Positions 25,624 through 34,785 of a stretch of DNA of 64,000 nucleotides are shown here, one piece after another (within the stretch, counting starts at the first letter, position 1; each line of letters opens with the position of its first letter). The DNA is from Sphingobium sp. MI1205 (GTDB taxonomy: Bacteria; Pseudomonadota; Alphaproteobacteria; Sphingomonadales; Sphingomonadaceae). Location of the stretch: assembly GCF_001563285.1 (NCBI RefSeq), contig NZ_CP005190.1:228136-292135 (forward strand), given 5' to 3'. The translations under genes were made by a program, and so were the position numbers. Below the pieces are notes generated by a model. That model worked only from the letters and a program-made list of their open reading frames with translations, had not been told where the DNA came from and searched no databases.

Positions 25624-26400
25624 CTACAGTGCGGACCAGCCACCATCGATCGGGAGGCACACTCCGGTCACGAATTCTGCTTCGTTGGAACTCAAGAACA
25701 TCACGGCCTGGGCGATTTCACGGGGCCTGCCGAGCCGCTTCATAGGGTGCATCTCGGCAATGGCGTGCCGCGCAGCGTCCGCCTGCTCATGTTCCAGGCC
25801 CGACAAGCTCTGTGCCATCATACCTGTGGGAATGCCGCCAGGTGCAACCGCATTGATCCGAATGCCCGCGGTGGCGTATTCGATTGCCGCATTCTTCGTG
25901 AGTCCCACTACGGCCGCTTTGCTCGAGGCATAGGCGGTCTGCATCGGCATGCTGTGATGGCTGAGGAACGACGCGGTGTTCGTGATCGCTCCACCGCCTT
26001 GGGTCTGCATGAGTTTGATTTCGGCGCGCATGCAAAGCCACACGCCGGTGACGTTGATTCGCATCACCCGATCCCACTCTTCGAATGTCAGATCGGCGGC
26101 GAGCGTCGACGATTGGGTAATGCCGGCGTTATTGAAGGCACAGTCGATCCGGCCGGTGACAGCCTTTGCCGCTTCGACGGCAGCCAAAACAGAGTCCTCG
26201 TTTGCCACGTCGGCCTCAATCGCCTCGAAACGCGCGTCGATGGCACGGAGCATCTCGGCGGTCCGGACCAATCCATCTAGCGAGCGATCGATGCCTACCA
26301 CCACGGCGCCAGCCTCTGCAAAGGCCAAGGCGCTTTCCTGACCGATACCGCTTCCTGCACCCGTGATGAGTACCGTTTTGCCGTCAAAACGCGCCGCCAT
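25624..26400 (-). CDS. Short-chain dehydrogenase/reductase
   Basis: ATG 26400 follows GAGGAGAG, giving 258 residues. Classical SDR motifs are TGAGSGIG, FNNAG and YASSK, and it ends GVCLPIDGGWSAL. The acidic residue in GIDRSL suggests NAD. It is close in sequence style to the SDR at 20369-21127 (shared ITGAGSGIG, VTGVWLCM and GGAI stretches), pointing to an old duplication within the cluster. It probably oxidises the P450 product. Confidence 0.9.
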   Translation of the reverse strand: MAARFDGKTVLITGAGSGIGQESALAFAEAGAVVVGIDRSLDGLVRTAEMLRAIDARFEAIEADVANEDSVLAAVEAAKAVTGRIDCAFNNAGITQSSTLAADLTFEEWDRVMRINVTGVWLCMRAEIKLMQTQGGGAITNTASFLSHHSMPMQTAYASSKAAVVGLTKNAAIEYATAGIRINAVAPGGIPTGMMAQSLSGLEHEQADAARHAIAEMHPMKRLGRPREIAQAVMFLSSNEAEFVTGVCLPIDGGWSAL

Positions 26401-26445
26401 GTTATCTCTCCTCAATTTGTTATGCTATTGGGCAAAGCTGGGCGG

Positions 26446-27615
26446 TCAGCGCACGCGCTCGAGCACGCTGGCGTAATTGGCGACTGCCGCGCCACCCATG
26501 TTGAAGACTCCAGCGAGTTCGGCGCCAGGAACCTGCATATCTCCGGGTGCTTCGCCGCATAGTTGCATCGCGCAAAGGGCATGCATCGACACGCCGGTGG
26601 CCCCAATCGGGTGCCCTTTGGCCTTAAGGCCCCCCGAGGCGTTCACCGGGAGGCGTCCGCCGATCTCCGTCCAGCCTTCCAGGGCAGCCCGCGCGCCTTG
26701 ACCGCTGGGAACGAGGCCCATCGCCTCATATTCGATCAGTTCGGCGATGGTGAAGCAATCATGGGTCTCGACAAGCGAAAGATCATCGAGCGCGATATTC
26801 GCCTCGGCAAAGGCCCGTTGCCAGGCTTGCGTGCAACCCTCGAACCGGGTGATGTCGCGGCGCGACATAGGCAGGAAATCCTGCACATGTCCTCGGCCGC
26901 GAAAGCGCACCGCCCTCTGCGCCTCGGCAGCGATATCCGGTGCGGCCAAAACGATGGCGGCAGCACCATCTGAGACGAGGGAACAGTCAGTTCGCTTAAG
27001 CGGTCCTGCCACAAAGGGATTGCGTTCGCTCTCGGTGCGACAGAATTCATAGCCAAGATCTTTGCGCATCTGCGCCCAAGGATTACTGACGCCATTTCTG
27101 TGATTCTTGGCGGCGATCCTCGCCAAAGCGTCGCTCTGGTCGCCATATTTCTGAAAATAGGATTGCGCGATCTTGCCGAAGATACCGGCGAATCCACCCT
27201 CTGTGTCGCCCTCTTCTGCAAGATAGGATGCGCGAAGCAGATTTTCGGCGATCTGGGGAGATGAAGAGTCGGTCATTTTTTCGACGCCAACCACGAGGAC
27301 TATGCTGGCACGTCGGGCTTCGATGGCATTGACGCCTTGGAAAACTGCGGCCGACCCGGAGGCACACGCATTCTCCGTTCGCACGGCCGGCTTGAATCGT
27401 AGCTGCGGATTGGCCTGGAGCACCAGCGCGGAAGTTAGATTTTGCTTTGAGAATCCGGCGTTGAAATGGCCAAGAACGATTGAATCCACGTCTTCGGCGC
27501 TGACGCCGGCATGGGCCAACGCTTCGTTTGCCGCCGCAACGACCAACGTTTCGACGGTTTCTTCAGGTTGCTTCCCGAACGGGGTATGGCCCCAGCCTAT
27601 GATCGAGGCAGTCAC
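26446..27615 (-). CDS. Thiolase (SCP-x-like acetyl-CoA acetyltransferase)
   Basis: A GTG start at 27615, behind GGAG, gives 389 residues starting with the conserved TASIIGWGHTPFG; longer in-frame starts run into the upstream gene. The nucleophilic Cys is in ENACASGSAAV (about residue 85) and the basic His in NASGGLKAKGHPIGATG. The usual second Cys near the C-terminus is replaced (VFNMGGAAVANY), a pattern of the SCP-2/thiolase-like branch. It would split a 3-ketoacyl-CoA at the end of beta-oxidation, perhaps a branched one. Confidence 0.88.
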   Translation of the reverse strand: MTASIIGWGHTPFGKQPEETVETLVVAAANEALAHAGVSAEDVDSIVLGHFNAGFSKQNLTSALVLQANPQLRFKPAVRTENACASGSAAVFQGVNAIEARRASIVLVVGVEKMTDSSSPQIAENLLRASYLAEEGDTEGGFAGIFGKIAQSYFQKYGDQSDALARIAAKNHRNGVSNPWAQMRKDLGYEFCRTESERNPFVAGPLKRTDCSLVSDGAAAIVLAAPDIAAEAQRAVRFRGRGHVQDFLPMSRRDITRFEGCTQAWQRAFAEANIALDDLSLVETHDCFTIAELIEYEAMGLVPSGQGARAALEGWTEIGGRLPVNASGGLKAKGHPIGATGVSMHALCAMQLCGEAPGDMQVPGAELAGVFNMGGAAVANYASVLERVR

Positions 27616-27653
27616 ATTGGCACTCCAAATGAAATTGACAAAATTCGCACGTA

Positions 27654-28820
27654 TCAGCGCCCCAGCAGCTTTCGCTCGGCGAGCCAATCTTCGGTGATTG
27701 AAGTTGCGCGCTCTAGATGTTCGGGCTGCCCGACGTAATAATGAGTCGCTCCGTCGATCACGACATGCTGCTTGTCGCTCGTGGCGGCGGCCTCGTAGAC
27801 CGACCTGCAATGATATTGGGGTACGGCGTCATCAGCGGTGTTCTCGATAAAGAGAAGGGGCGCGGAAATCCGGGCAGCGGTTGCGGCACCTTCCGCGTTG
27901 GTGTCATCGATCGACCATTGAGACAGCCAGGCACGCAGGGTAGAGAAGCGCGCTAGTCCCACCGGGCCGCTGTTCACAGTCTCCGGGACCCCAAGATAGC
28001 ACCGGCCGATCGGCCGATCATTTGGATCGAGGGTCGCATCGAGGAAACGGGGATCAGCAAGCGTGCGATGCGTTACGAATCCTCGCTCCTTTTCCGCGCC
28101 GCCCACTGCCCGCAGCCGTTCGAGCGTGTCCTTCACCCAGCTCGTAATTCGGCGCATGCGCGCCAATTGTGCAGCACGATACTGATCGATGAATGCCGCG
28201 GAATAGGGCGGCTGCGCGGGGCCCGCATAGATATCAAGCGCCAGGTCCCGCACATCAGGATCGCGCTCGTCGATGACCGACGGATCGATGATGTCGAGCA
28301 GGAGTTTGGCCCGCGAGCTGTGCGCAGCCTGAAATACGACCGCGTCGGCGGGAATAAGGCCAGCTCTTGTCAGATCGAGGGGGTCGCCGGCGGGTGTGTG
28401 GGTGATCGTTGGCCCCTCGGCCTGCGACTGGTAGAACAGCGACAGCGATCCTCCGCCGCTCCAGCCCACCAGAACCACATGCTTATAGCCCCACACGGAT
28501 TTGGCGTGGCGAATATAGGCGCCCAGATCGAGGAGGACGTTCTCCAGGATGCAGGCGGTGTCGTTGCGCGCGTAGCGGCTGCCGGCGCATAGGACGTGCG
28601 CGCCGCGACGGGCGGCCTCCCGTGGCACGGGCAGAAGCTGCAGGGTCGAAGCCGGGTGCATGTAGATTTGAAGGGTTTCGCTTGGAACCCTGGCGGGGCG
28701 GATGAGGACGCCCTCAAGGTTTACGGCGCCTTGGTTGCCCGCGAAACCATAGGTCTCCGTGAAGCTCTGCGTCTCATCGTAATGAATGTGAACCCATTCA
28801 AACGTTATGTCATCCGACAT
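27654..28820 (-). CDS. Alpha/beta-hydrolase family protein
   Basis: ATG 28820 gives 388 residues (SDDITFEWVHIHYDE...). The nucleophile elbow is VLVGWSGGGSLSLF (about residue 115). The acid is probably in NTADDAVP and the base in DGATHYYVG near the C-terminus. A long insert (about 150-260) rich in charged residues forms the lid. It is the first gene of the 16-gene minus-strand run and starts opposite the LuxR-type regulator. It may hydrolyse an ester or lactone of the substrate; the specificity is unknown. Confidence 0.85.
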   Translation of the reverse strand: MSDDITFEWVHIHYDETQSFTETYGFAGNQGAVNLEGVLIRPARVPSETLQIYMHPASTLQLLPVPREAARRGAHVLCAGSRYARNDTACILENVLLDLGAYIRHAKSVWGYKHVVLVGWSGGGSLSLFYQSQAEGPTITHTPAGDPLDLTRAGLIPADAVVFQAAHSSRAKLLLDIIDPSVIDERDPDVRDLALDIYAGPAQPPYSAAFIDQYRAAQLARMRRITSWVKDTLERLRAVGGAEKERGFVTHRTLADPRFLDATLDPNDRPIGRCYLGVPETVNSGPVGLARFSTLRAWLSQWSIDDTNAEGAATAARISAPLLFIENTADDAVPQYHCRSVYEAAATSDKQHVVIDGATHYYVGQPEHLERATSITEDWLAERKLLGR

Positions 28821-28968
28821 GCAAAAACCGTGCCTCCCCGCTTTGGCGACCCTTCGCCCTTGTGATTCCGTGCGTCGATTGCTAGACTGTAGCAGGAAGC
28901 CACGCGCGCTCGTGTCCCTGTTGCGCGGGACGAATTGGCAAAAATCGGCTTGGCTCCATGGAGAGACC
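28821..28968. promoter_or_regulatory. Divergent promoter region, first catabolic run and LuxR-type regulator
   Basis: This 148-bp gap separates the hydrolase start (minus) and the regulator start (plus), so it must drive both. A short dyad, GTCCC (28914-28918) with GGGAC (28927-28931), is the clearest symmetric element and could be a binding site. The run below shows tight spacing and overlaps, which supports one promoter here for all 16 genes. The boxes themselves are not identified. Confidence 0.5.
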
Positions 28969-29847
28969 ATGCCTTTTTGGACCGCCTTGCCGGAATCGGC
29001 GCTTCACAAGCTCGCTGCCAATTTTCCAGCCCTGATTATGTCGATCGGACAGAAGCAGTTCGGCGTGCGGTTGCTGACGCTGCTCAATGATACGTGCGGG
29101 GCCGAGCATGCCACGGTTTTCCACCTGACGGCCGACAACCTCATCGAAGTGACGGCGGCAAGCATGGACGGTTCGGATACCGCCCATCGTCAGGTCGGCG
29201 TCTATCTCAAGGAAGGCCTCTGGCGCCGGGATCCTACGCTTAGGGAAGCCAAGCTCCGGCTGACCTCCGAGGATGAGGCATTCGTCCGTACCGACATCGC
29301 GCACCTCACCGACGACGTGTTGCGCGACATCGTGTATGGTCAGCCGGATATCAGCGATCGGCTCCTGATTTGCTCCCGCTGGGGCGATGATATCGTGGGG
29401 CTGAGTGTGTTGCGGTCCTCGCATGCAGGGCCGTTCACCACCTCCGACATCAACGGTGTCCAGTCGATCGCGGGAACGATCTTCGCCCTCCTGGCCAAGC
29501 ACATCAGTATCACATGGGACGGCCCCAATGTTTCGGTGGCCCTCACGTCGCTCGAGGAAATCGAGTCGTGCATAGCAGCGTGTGCTTCGTCACTGCCGCG
29601 GCGGGAGGCAGAGGTCTGCAGCAGGATCATTTACGGGATGTCTTCCGTCGGAATTTCGCTCGAGCTCAGTATCAGCGAAGAAACCGTGATGACCTACCGG
29701 AAGCGGGTCTATCACCGGCTCGATATCGCCACACAGCGCGAATTGCTGCTCTGGTATCTGGACCTTTGGAGCCATTGGCAGGATCGCGCCACCCGCGAGC
29801 CCGCCCAACTGTCTTGGAAGCCGGAGAAGATAGCATCTGCTCGATAG
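28969..29847 (+). CDS. LuxR-type transcriptional regulator
   Basis: ATG 28969, preceded by GGAGAG, gives 292 residues. The C-terminal 60 residues carry a LuxR-type helix-turn-helix (LPRREAEVCSRIIYGMSS, then ISLELSISEETVMTYRKRVYHRLDI). The N-terminal 220 residues form a sensor region without an obvious autoinducer-binding signature; a GAF/PAS-like fold is possible. It is the only plain transcription factor in the catabolic island and is divergent from its first operon, so it is the probable activator. The effector would be the substrate or an intermediate, by inference. Confidence 0.85.
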   Translation: MPFWTALPESALHKLAANFPALIMSIGQKQFGVRLLTLLNDTCGAEHATVFHLTADNLIEVTAASMDGSDTAHRQVGVYLKEGLWRRDPTLREAKLRLTSEDEAFVRTDIAHLTDDVLRDIVYGQPDISDRLLICSRWGDDIVGLSVLRSSHAGPFTTSDINGVQSIAGTIFALLAKHISITWDGPNVSVALTSLEEIESCIAACASSLPRREAEVCSRIIYGMSSVGISLELSISEETVMTYRKRVYHRLDIATQRELLLWYLDLWSHWQDRATREPAQLSWKPEKIASAR

Positions 29848-29913
29848 CAAAATGCCTGCGCCCTATGGTCGGGCGCCGGCATAACTGCGGCGTGTGGGGT
29901 GTGAGCGTCGAAA

Positions 29914-30522
29914 TCAGCGCTTGTGACGACGGGCGGCGATCAGTTCCGTCATCGCTTCGCTGACATCGCGTCCCGTCGCGACAGCACGCTTCTTGCCTTC
30001 GTTCCACATCGTCAGATCGGCATGGCCCTTGGCCGAATGACGATTCCACTCAGGATCGGTCGGGTAGGTGATCTCCAGACGGATGCCGTTGGGATCGCGG
30101 AAATAGATGCTGTAGATCAATCCGCCGTGGTCAGTAGGGCCGACGACGTCTATCCCCTTGTCTGTGAGCCATTGATGCCACTGATCGACCTCATCCCGCG
30201 TTTCCGCCTGCAGGGCAATATGATCGAATATGTCATAGGCGGGGTGAGATACGTCAGGACGCGGCGGAAGACCGGGCGCCTCGAAGAAGGCGATCGTCGA
30301 TCCATCCTTCATCCGGAAGAAAATGTGAAAATACGGGAAAGGATCGCCGGTCGAGGGAATCGTGTCGTCAATTACGGTGCTGGCCAGTTCCATGCCCATC
30401 ACGTTCATGTAGAAGTCGGCCGTTGCCTCGACGTCATGGGTCACCCAGGCTGCATGGTTAAGCATGAGCGGAGTGAGCCGTACCATCGAATCCGCAACCG
30501 CCGCGTCGGCAGTCGTAACCAT
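29914..30522 (-). CDS. VOC-family (extradiol dioxygenase/glyoxalase-like) protein
   Basis: ATG 30522, behind AGAGGA, gives 202 residues. Two VOC half-domains are seen: the first starts LNHAAWVTHDVEATADFYMNVMG with a metal His, the second has FDHIALQAET with a His and GIRLEITYP with the Glu ligand. Such a 2-His-1-Glu set fits an extradiol-type dioxygenase, isomerase or epimerase. It is the last gene of the second minus-strand run. Its end faces the regulator with a 66-base gap. Confidence 0.82.
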   Translation of the reverse strand: MVTTADAAVADSMVRLTPLMLNHAAWVTHDVEATADFYMNVMGMELASTVIDDTIPSTGDPFPYFHIFFRMKDGSTIAFFEAPGLPPRPDVSHPAYDIFDHIALQAETRDEVDQWHQWLTDKGIDVVGPTDHGGLIYSIYFRDPNGIRLEITYPTDPEWNRHSAKGHADLTMWNEGKKRAVATGRDVSEAMTELIAARRHKR

Positions 30523-30597
30523 GGGAAATCCTCTCTGAATGGAAATAGCGCCTTGGTACCAAACTGCTCCGCTAGCCGCTGTCCCCAATTTGCGGGA

Positions 30598-31233
30598 CTA
30601 ACACGCGAACCCCCCGTTGAGAACGATCGCAGGTATCGACTCGCCTGAGCCGTTCCGCAGCCTCCACTCTTCAATCTGATCCCAGTGGTGCAGCGTTTCG
30701 CCTATCTCATCTCTCCCCTCCAGAAGCGCCGCCTTACGGCCTTCGTCGATATCGAAGGTGAAAGCATGGCCCAACGCGCACTCTATCCGCTGGCGAACCA
30801 GGTCGATCTTTACGAAGGCGGTGGTGGAGCTACCGACCAAAACCTGAAGGAATTCATGGTCCTCGGGATCAAGGACGATCGGCAGGATACCGTTCTTGAA
30901 GCAGTTATTGTAAAAGATATCCGCGAAGCTTTTTGCGATGATCGCGCTGATGCCGAAATCGATCAGTGCCCAAGGCGCATGCTCCCGACTTGAGCCGCAG
31001 CCGAAATTGCTACCTGCAACCAAAATGCCGGCCTTTCGCCAAGGGTCCTGATTGAGAATAAATGCCGGATTTTCAGTGCCATCGCCATGATAGCGCATCC
31101 GCGCGAACAGCGCGCCTCCAAGGCCGGCTCGGCTGACCGTCTTGAGAAATTCGCCCGGCAGAATCTTGTCGGTATCGATGTTGTCCAGCGGCAAGGGCGC
31201 GGCGATCGCCTCGAGATCAGTGAATTTCCGCAT
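30598..31233 (-). CDS. LeuD-like hydratase small subunit
   Basis: ATG 31233 overlaps the stop of the large-subunit gene by one base (TGATG), giving 211 residues. It has the aconitase swivel-domain marks: NIDTDKILP, LVAGSNFGCGSSREHAPWAL and IIAKSFADIFYNNCFKNG. With the large subunit it would form an aconitase-type hydro-lyase such as isopropylmalate, citraconate or dimethylmaleate hydratase. The genomic setting, with no leuA or leuB, argues for a catabolic substrate. Confidence 0.9.
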   Translation of the reverse strand: MRKFTDLEAIAAPLPLDNIDTDKILPGEFLKTVSRAGLGGALFARMRYHGDGTENPAFILNQDPWRKAGILVAGSNFGCGSSREHAPWALIDFGISAIIAKSFADIFYNNCFKNGILPIVLDPEDHEFLQVLVGSSTTAFVKIDLVRQRIECALGHAFTFDIDEGRKAALLEGRDEIGETLHHWDQIEEWRLRNGSGESIPAIVLNGGFAC

Positions 31234-32639
31234 CACGAATAGGTCCTGACATCCACGATAGCGCCGGCGACCGCCGCCGCCGCTGCCATAGCTGGCGACA
31301 TAAGGTGCGTCCTTCCCCCAGGTCCCTGACGCCCCTCGAAATTGCGATTGGACGTCGAGGCGCAGCGCTGTCCAGGCGACAAGCGATCCGGGTTCATGCC
31401 CAGGCACATCGAACAGCCCGCTTCCCGCCATTCAAATCCGGCGTTGCGGAATATGTCGGCAAGGCCTTCCTCTTCCGCCTGACGCTTCACACGGCCTGAT
31501 CCCGGCACAACCAGCGCGCGCACACCGTCAGCCACATGACGGCCGGCGGCAATCGTCGCGGCACTCCGCAAATCTTCGATCCGTCCGTTCGTGCAACTGC
31601 CGATGAAGACGACATCAATTGGCAGGCCCATGATCGCCTGCCCCTGCCGCAGACCCATATAATCGAGCATCGCCTGCGCCTGATCCTGGCGTTGGGAAGG
31701 CATGGCATCGACCAAGGGTATCGTCTCGTCGACACGGATCACCGCTTCCGGGCTGGTTCCCCATGTCACCATCGGAACCACCTCCCGCGCATCCACGAGA
31801 ATTGTGCGATCGAATTTCGCTTCAGGATCTGAACGAAGGTCGCGCCAGGCTTCGATCGCACGTTCGAAAGCCGCGCCTGCCGGAACGCCGGGTCTGTCTT
31901 TCAGATATGCGAAAGTCTTGCTGTCGGGGGCAATCAAACCTGCCCGCGCGCCGGCCTCGATCGACATGTTGCACACCGTCATCCGTCCCGCCATGTCGAG
32001 ATCCGCAATGGCTTGGCCGGCATATTCGATGACGTGGCCGTTTCCGCCGGCGGTTCCGAGCTTCCCGATGATATGAAGCACCAGATCCTTCGCCGTGACA
32101 CCGGTCGGAAGGGTATTCTCGACATCTACGCGCAGGGTGCGCGCCGGCTTCTGACGCAGCGTCTGGGTGGCAAGGACATGCTCCACCTCTGACGTGCCAA
32201 TGCCGAATGCCAGGGCACCAAAGGCGCCATGGGTAGAGGTGTGACTATCCCCGCAGACGATCGTCATTCCGGGAAGCGTCAGCCCGAGCTCTGGACCGAT
32301 GACATGCACGATACCTTGCGACTCGCTGCGCAGAGGAACATAGGGAACCCCGAATTCGGCCACATTATGTTCGAGCGTTTCGACCTGGATTCTGCTGTCG
32401 GGATCGCTGATCGGCCAATCACGATTTTCCGTCGGCACATTATGATCCGCGACCGCGATCGTTAGCTCGGGATGCGGCAGCCGTCTGCCCGCGATGCGCA
32501 GCCCTTCGAACGCCTGCGGGCTGGTGACCTCATTCACCAGATGACGGTCGATCTGAAGAAGCCATGACCCATCATCGAGTTCGAGGATAGCGTGAGCATC
32601 CCAAATCTTCTCAAACAGCGTGCGTGGCTTGGCCATCAT
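31233..32639 (-). CDS. LeuC-like hydratase large subunit (aconitase family)
   Basis: This encodes 468 residues, normal for LeuC. The [4Fe-4S] cysteines are present: one in [11 protein letters not shown] (about residue 350) and the pair in [10 protein letters not shown] (about 410). The [21 protein letters not shown] motif and [10 protein letters not shown] also fit. Its first codon overlaps the stop of the HMG-CoA-lyase-like gene (ATGA). It adds water to, or removes it from, a branched dicarboxylate. Within a CaiB, lyase and LeuCD block it is better read as citraconate/mesaconate- or dimethylmaleate-type hydratase than as a leucine enzyme. Confidence 0.9.
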   Translation of the reverse strand: MMAKPRTLFEKIWDAHAILELDDGSWLLQIDRHLVNEVTSPQAFEGLRIAGRRLPHPELTIAVADHNVPTENRDWPISDPDSRIQVETLEHNVAEFGVPYVPLRSESQGIVHVIGPELGLTLPGMTIVCGDSHTSTHGAFGALAFGIGTSEVEHVLATQTLRQKPARTLRVDVENTLPTGVTAKDLVLHIIGKLGTAGGNGHVIEYAGQAIADLDMAGRMTVCNMSIEAGARAGLIAPDSKTFAYLKDRPGVPAGAAFERAIEAWRDLRSDPEAKFDRTILVDAREVVPMVTWGTSPEAVIRVDETIPLVDAMPSQRQDQAQAMLDYMGLRQGQAIMGLPIDVVFIGSCTNGRIEDLRSAATIAAGRHVADGVRALVVPGSGRVKRQAEEEGLADIFRNAGFEWREAGCSMCLGMNPDRLSPGQRCASTSNRNFEGRQGPGGRTHLMSPAMAAAAAVAGAIVDVRTYS

Positions 32640-33556
32640 GCCGTCTCCTCCCGGCGCGCCTGCGCGCTCATCGCATCGCGAACCCGGCCTCCCACACAGG
32701 CGCCAGGCAGCGTCGCGGCGCTGCCCGCGGCCTCCAGCAGTCGGGAGAGATCAATCCCGGTCGCCACGCCCATCTTGCCGAAGGTCCAGACTAGATCTTC
32801 GGTTGCGACATTTCCGGTTGCTCCCGGGGCAAAGGGGCAACCGCCAAGCCCGCCAAAGGATGAGTCGATCACGGCCACACCGGCATTGAAGGCGGCGAGA
32901 GCGTTGGCGACGCCCAGGCCGTAGGTGTCATGACCATGAAAAGCCCATTGACGAATTTGCGGGAAGAGCCGCCTAGCACCCTGAAACAAGTCGCCCACCT
33001 TGTCGGGTGTGACACGCCCGGTAGTATCGCAGAGGCAGAATTCGGCCTCCGCTGAAACCGCAACGAGCGACCCGATAAGATCCAGGGTTGCAACCGGATC
33101 GACGGGGCCATCGAATGGACAATCGAAGGAGGTCGCGAGGTTCAGACGAATTCGCGTGCCCCCGGGAAGCAAGGCGACGATGGCTCGGAAATCCTCCACC
33201 GACTGTTGAGGCGTCCGAAGCACGTTGCTCTGATTATGTTTGGGGGAGACAGAAAGGACGAAGGCAAGATGCCGTGCGCCTGCCGCGAGCGCGCGCTCGG
33301 CCTGGCGCTGGCTCGGAACGAGGACCTGTACGTCCAGGCCCGGTTTTGTCGCGCAATACGCCAGCAGTTCTGGGGCATCCGCCATTTGCGGAACCGCCCG
33401 CGGGCTGACAAATGCCGTCGCCTCCATCCGCCGAACGCCGGCATCGTACAGCTTATCGACCAAGCCTGCCTTCTGCTCGGTGGGAATGAACTGGTCGATC
33501 GGCTGAAAGCCGTCCCTGGGTCCAACCTCTACGATCGATACAGACGCGGCGCTCAT
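32636..33556 (-). CDS. HMG-CoA lyase-like enzyme
   Basis: This encodes 306 residues, DRE-TIM metallolyase. Marks in order are [10 protein letters not shown] with the catalytic Arg-Asp, the CDTTGRVTP strand, HGHDTYGLG with the metal His pair, and [20 protein letters not shown] with the catalytic Cys loop. It cleaves a 3-hydroxy-3-methylglutaryl-CoA-like or citramalyl-CoA-like ester to acetyl-CoA and a keto acid. Its start overlaps the CoA-transferase stop by four bases. The neighbours suggest citramalyl-CoA or a larger analogue as substrate (inference). Confidence 0.9.
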   Translation of the reverse strand: MSAASVSIVEVGPRDGFQPIDQFIPTEQKAGLVDKLYDAGVRRMEATAFVSPRAVPQMADAPELLAYCATKPGLDVQVLVPSQRQAERALAAGARHLAFVLSVSPKHNQSNVLRTPQQSVEDFRAIVALLPGGTRIRLNLATSFDCPFDGPVDPVATLDLIGSLVAVSAEAEFCLCDTTGRVTPDKVGDLFQGARRLFPQIRQWAFHGHDTYGLGVANALAAFNAGVAVIDSSFGGLGGCPFAPGATGNVATEDLVWTFGKMGVATGIDLSRLLEAAGSAATLPGACVGGRVRDAMSAQARREETA

Positions 33557-34785
33557 TTCAACACTCCAGCACGCTCGAGTTCGAGAAGGCGCGGCTCGTC
33601 ATAGCCGAGCAATTCCCTTGCGACGGAACGGCTATCAGCGCCGATGTCCGGTCCCGTGTTGCGCACCTGCCCGGCACCGTCCGGGAAATGCGGCACGATA
33701 CCCGGATGAAGGACAGTACCGAGCAGGGGATCGTCCACTTCCCGTACCATGCCGCGCGCACGATATTGAGGATCTCCCGCAATATCCTCGGCCGTGTACA
33801 CCTTCGACGCGGGGATATCTGCATCGGCAAGCATCTTCGAGAGCGTTTCCGCAGGATGTCGACGGCTCCACTGCTCGATCAACCCGTCAAGCGCGCGCGC
33901 GTTTTGCACGCGCTGGGCGTTCCCCTGGAAGCGCGGGTCGTCGTGGAGATCAGTTCGATCCATGAGACCAAGCAATTTGGCGAAAAGCGGCTCGGAGTTG
34001 GCGGCTATGAGGATCCACTGCCCGTCGGCGGTCGGATAGGCGTTGGACGGGGCGGCCGTGGCGATCGCCCCTCCCGTCGGCTGTTTGACTTTGCCGAGCG
34101 CGCCGAACTCGGGAAGCATGCCTTCCATCAGGCTGAGGACACTCTCCGTTAGCGCGACATCTACCGTCTGGAAGCGCCAGTCGGAGCCAAATCTCTCCCG
34201 GCGCCAAAGGGCCGAGACGATTCCGAAGGCGGCGTATAGCCCCGCAAGCGAATCCCCGACGCTAACACCTACGCGGACTGGAGGAAGATCGTAGGTTCCC
34301 GGCGGGTGGTTGGTCAGATGTCGGATGCCGCCGATCGCCTCGCCAATCACGCCAAAGGCGGCCTGATTGCGTCCCGGTCCACTCTGGCCATAGCCCGAGA
34401 CATGGGCGACGATCACGTCAGGCCGTCGCTCTCGCAGCACTTCCGGCGCCAGTCCCATCTTGGCGAGCTGGCCGGGGCGAAAATTCTCGACCACGACGTC
34501 GCAATGCTCGACGAGGTCGAGCAGGACATCCCGGCCCGCCTGCGCCTTGAGGTCGAGCGCGACGCTGCGTTTGTTGCGTCCGTGAACCGACCACCATAAG
34601 GAACGCCCATCCACCTGGGCGCCCCATTGCCGCACGGGATCGCCTTGAGGCGGCTCGATCTTGATAACCTCGGCGCCCAGATCCCCAAGCAAGCGTGTAC
34701 AGAAAGGCGCGGCCACGAAATGGCCGATTTCCAACACGCGGATGCCCGACAGCACGCCGCCCGCGCCCTCCTGTCCGCGATTCAT
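33553..34785 (-). CDS. CaiB/BaiF-type (class III) CoA-transferase
   Basis: This encodes 410 residues. The N-terminal VLEIGHFVAAPFCTRLLGDLGAEVIKIE, NKRSVALDL and the catalytic Asp in VGVSVGDSLAGLYA (about residue 180) are typical. It moves CoA between carboxylic acids. Both ends overlap neighbours by four bases, with the NTF2-like protein before and the lyase after, so it is tightly coupled to the HMG-CoA-lyase-like enzyme. A role as succinyl-CoA:citramalate-type transferase would fit, but other acids are possible. Confidence 0.9.
   Translation of the reverse strand: MNRGQEGAGGVLSGIRVLEIGHFVAAPFCTRLLGDLGAEVIKIEPPQGDPVRQWGAQVDGRSLWWSVHGRNKRSVALDLKAQAGRDVLLDLVEHCDVVVENFRPGQLAKMGLAPEVLRERRPDVIVAHVSGYGQSGPGRNQAAFGVIGEAIGGIRHLTNHPPGTYDLPPVRVGVSVGDSLAGLYAAFGIVSALWRRERFGSDWRFQTVDVALTESVLSLMEGMLPEFGALGKVKQPTGGAIATAAPSNAYPTADGQWILIAANSEPLFAKLLGLMDRTDLHDDPRFQGNAQRVQNARALDGLIEQWSRRHPAETLSKMLADADIPASKVYTAEDIAGDPQYRARGMVREVDDPLLGTVLHPGIVPHFPDGAGQVRNTGPDIGADSRSVARELLGYDEPRLLELERAGVLK

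Noticed and set aside
30598..32639. Leucine biosynthesis genes leuC and leuD
   Set aside because: They overlap a CoA-transferase and an HMG-CoA-lyase-like gene and no leuA or leuB is present, so a catabolic hydratase is more likely, although the family match is to LeuCD.
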